Assembly: GCF_020026455.1 (NCBI RefSeq) | Contig: NZ_JAHHQJ010000022.1 | Coordinates: 1 to 16,087, forward strand | DNA: 16,087 bases | Direction of reading: 5' to 3' | Source: Alistipes sp. | Lineage (GTDB): Bacteria; Bacteroidota; Bacteroidia; Bacteroidales; Rikenellaceae | In this document: positions 14,731-16,087 of the stretch, piece by piece | Numbering within the stretch: position 1 is the first letter of the stretch | Layout of the letters: every line of letters starts with the position of its first letter | Notes under the pieces: generated by a model | What the model saw: only the letters and a program-made list of their open reading frames with translations | The model's database searches: none | Told to the model about the DNA's origin: nothing | Position numbers and translations under genes: made by a program

Positions 14731-14770
14731 AAAAGGATGTTTGTGTTCATCAAGCATCCTTTTCTTTTTT
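14731..14770 (+). terminator. Intrinsic terminator after mobB
   Basis: AAAAGGATG (14731-14739) pairs with CATCCTTTT (14755-14763) around a 15-nt loop and is followed by CTTTTTT. It starts 7 bp past the mobB stop. The right arm lies inside the last codons of the convergent XRE gene, whose stop is at 14750-14752. Read on the minus strand the stem is followed by few T, so it should act mainly for mobB. Confidence 0.8.
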
Positions 14771-15010
14771 GCGAGGATGGTTTATCGGGTCAAAGAAGTC
14801 CGATATGCTGATATTATATAACTTGCAGAGTTTAAGGATGGATGGCGTGCTTGGCACAGATGTCCCCGATTCATGTCGGGATATGTCCAAATGCGTATAC
14901 TCAATCACATTTTCTTGAGAATAGCCATATTCCGCACGTAATTGTTGCATGCGTTCGATTAGAAGCCTCTGAAAGATCTGATCTTTGTATTTTGTACCCT
15001 TTGTATCCAT
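14750..15010 (-). CDS. XRE-type helix-turn-helix regulator
   Basis: An 86-residue protein with a Cro/CI-type helix-turn-helix at about residues 19-72: IERMQQLRAEYGYSQENVIEY then LDISRHESG and LKLCKLYNISISDFFD. The turn region is slightly shorter than the classic fold, a form common in Bacteroidota. It converges with mobB, and the two genes' ends lie 26 bp apart with a shared terminator. A palindrome lies 36-57 bp before its start, suggesting self-regulation. It may control the element or be host DNA; no evidence settles this. Confidence 0.85.
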   Translation of the reverse strand: MDTKGTKYKDQIFQRLLIERMQQLRAEYGYSQENVIEYTHLDISRHESGTSVPSTPSILKLCKLYNISISDFFDPINHPRKKEKDA

Positions 15011-15045
15011 TTTGTTACAAAGGAAAGGGGGCGCTTATGTTTTTT

Positions 15046-15067
15046 ATGCATGTGATTTCACATGTAT
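15046..15067. promoter_or_regulatory. 22-bp operator-like palindrome before the XRE gene
   Basis: ATGCATGTGA, TT, TCACATGTAT: nine of ten pairs are symmetric, the inner seven (CATGTGA/TCACATG) perfectly. It lies 36-57 bp before the XRE start codon, where an operator for the dimeric regulator would be expected. Confidence 0.55.
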
Positions 15068-15229
15068 TCAAATATGTATCGTAGGAAATAATCGAGAGGT
15101 GAATTTCTCTTAATCTGAAAGAGTATTTGTTTATATGTATGTCGCAATAAGTTTGGAGCAATAAAGAACGAGCAGACAAGAATATTCCCTTCGGATACAC
15201 TGTCAGGAAATTCTTGTCAGAAAACACAA

Positions 15230-15299
15230 GGGACGGCTTGCGGAATTAGTTTACGATAAATTCGTTGCTAAATCATAATCACATTTCGGCCGTTCCTTT
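15230..15299. other. Long-loop inverted repeat downstream of the sigma gene
   Basis: GGGACGGC (15230-15237) and GCCGTTCC (15289-15296) pair with one G-T wobble across a 51-nt loop that has smaller repeats (ACGA/TCGT). On the plus strand TTTTTA follows; on the minus strand it lies just after the sigma gene stop and could help end that transcript. The rest of 15011-15299 has no convincing gene. Confidence 0.3.
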
Positions 15300-15881
15300 T
15301 TATTTGTCAAGGAAATGGGGAAATAACAGAACGGCTATGGGAAGATAATCGCCGAGATCCTCTCTCAGGAGTTTAAGGCAGCGTTGGATTTCTCGGGTAA
15401 CCTTCCGAACCGAGATGCCATAGCGTTGAGCAATCTCCTGATAGGTCTGATTCTCGAGCCGGTTCGCGATGAATATCTGGGCCGATAGTTCCGGCATTTC
15501 GGCCAATCGCCGATGAAAAATCGCTTCGACTTCGCTGCGGAAGAGAATTTTGGTCAAATCACACTCCTCAAGAGCGGCCAGATTCTCTCGTATGTTGCGC
15601 ATTTCGAGTTGATAGATCTGCTGTTGTGTCATCAGATGCTGTTGGCGTGTGCGCAGGGCATCAATACATTTATGCCGGACCATGCCGAGGATGTAGGCTG
15701 GAATATTCTCGGTTGTTGGAACAATCTCTTCACGTTTTTCCCAGAAGAGCATGAAACAGTCCGTGACCAGGTCTTCAGCAGCAGAACGGTCCCGAAGATA
15801 GGAGCAGGCTATGAGTATGAAGCGGGGCTTGTACTCTCCATACAACCTGTCGAACTCATGCATCTCCATTTGCTGAATCAT
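15300..15881 (-). CDS. ECF-type RNA polymerase sigma factor
   Basis: A 193-residue sigma-70 family factor of the short ECF type. Region 2 is residues 10-50 (FDRLYGEYKPRFILIACSYL, then SAAEDLVTDCFMLFWEKRE); region 4 is about 125-180 with the helix-turn-helix NQTYQEIAQRYGISVRKVTREI. It resembles the large ECF group of Bacteroidetes, normally followed by an anti-sigma FecR gene and SusC/SusD genes. Here nothing of the kind follows; the next gene downstream is the XRE regulator after 289 bp. ATGs at 15869 and 15863 are possible alternative starts. It may be host DNA at the element's edge or a regulator carried by it. Confidence 0.9.
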   Translation of the reverse strand: MIQQMEMHEFDRLYGEYKPRFILIACSYLRDRSAAEDLVTDCFMLFWEKREEIVPTTENIPAYILGMVRHKCIDALRTRQQHLMTQQQIYQLEMRNIRENLAALEECDLTKILFRSEVEAIFHRRLAEMPELSAQIFIANRLENQTYQEIAQRYGISVRKVTREIQRCLKLLREDLGDYLPIAVLLFPHFLDK

Positions 15882-15910
15882 TCTTGTCCGGTACGTTGAT
15901 TTTTAAATCT

Positions 15911-15918
15911 CAAAGTTA
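15911..15918 (-). promoter_or_regulatory. Bacteroidota-type -7 box for the sigma gene
   Basis: TAACTTTG on the minus strand, matching TAnnTTTG, 30-37 bp before the ATG at 15881. The -33 element is weak (TTTTC). Bases 15919-16087 are AT-rich with no gene or clear repeat. Confidence 0.5.
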
Positions 15919-16087
15919 AGATTTTTTCGAGAAAATCTATCATTTAGGTTCAAATGATTGGAGTTCAATAGCCTAATGAGTATGAAATGCAGACACTGTC
16001 CAAAATTTTGTGTAAATGAAATAGGATTCAGTTGTAAGTTTGTCCTTATATCTGGATTCTGTTTTCAAAAATAAGCATAAATTGATT

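Noticed and set aside
15015..15227. 70-codon minus-strand frame between the XRE and sigma genes
   Set aside because: It covers the operator-like palindrome, is AT-rich and has no domain or plausible leader; probably chance.

Overview
The window holds most of the transfer module of a Bacteroidota integrative conjugative element of the CTnDOT type. The evidence is a long minus-strand operon whose members match the Bacteroides Tra series in order: traA (ParA-like), two DUF3408 proteins, a traD-position protein, then traE, F, G, two small proteins, traI, J, K, L, M and N. A divergent mobA-mobB pair sits upstream. Promoter-like TAnnTTTG boxes and start codons without clear Shine-Dalgarno sequences also fit Bacteroidota. 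The tra and mob genes are GC-rich, with many long antisense reading frames, which suggests a GC-rich Bacteroidales host such as Alistipes. The species is an inference; no host marker gene is present.

Layout from left to right. Positions 1-1360 are AT-rich and carry a Fic-domain protein gene (minus strand) with a palindrome and a promoter-like box in front of it. A strong intrinsic terminator at 1370-1415 closes the tra operon. From 1441 to 12563 the operon runs on the minus strand and is transcribed from right to left. Most of its genes overlap or lie within a few bases of each other. The exceptions are a 115-bp gap before traI and a 159-bp structured spacer between the traD-position gene and traE. 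From 12564 to 13092 lies a 529-bp non-coding control region full of perfect inverted repeats and a 12-bp direct repeat, the best candidate for oriT and the mob/tra promoters. On the plus strand mobA (13093-13503) and the relaxase gene mobB (13488-14723) follow and end in their own terminator. The right end has a small XRE-type regulator, a non-coding stretch and an ECF-type sigma factor gene, all on the minus strand, then about 200 bp of AT-rich DNA without a gene.

How the genes work together: MobA and MobB would form the relaxosome at the palindromic region. TraE to TraN would build the type IV secretion channel and pilus: TraE pilin (VirB2-like), TraF (VirB3-like), TraG ATPase (VirB4-like), TraJ (VirB6-like), TraK (VirB8-like), TraM (VirB10-like) and TraN (VirB9-like). 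The VirB equivalences are family knowledge or inference from topology, not shown by sequence comparison here.

Notable points: no coupling protein follows mobB, and traO, traP and traQ are absent downstream of traN. The two small proteins between traG and traI look like diverged paralogues of each other. Five tra genes share a motif just before the start codon. Two regulatory spacers contain mutually exclusive hairpins. No integrase, attachment site, CRISPR, rRNA or tRNA was seen.
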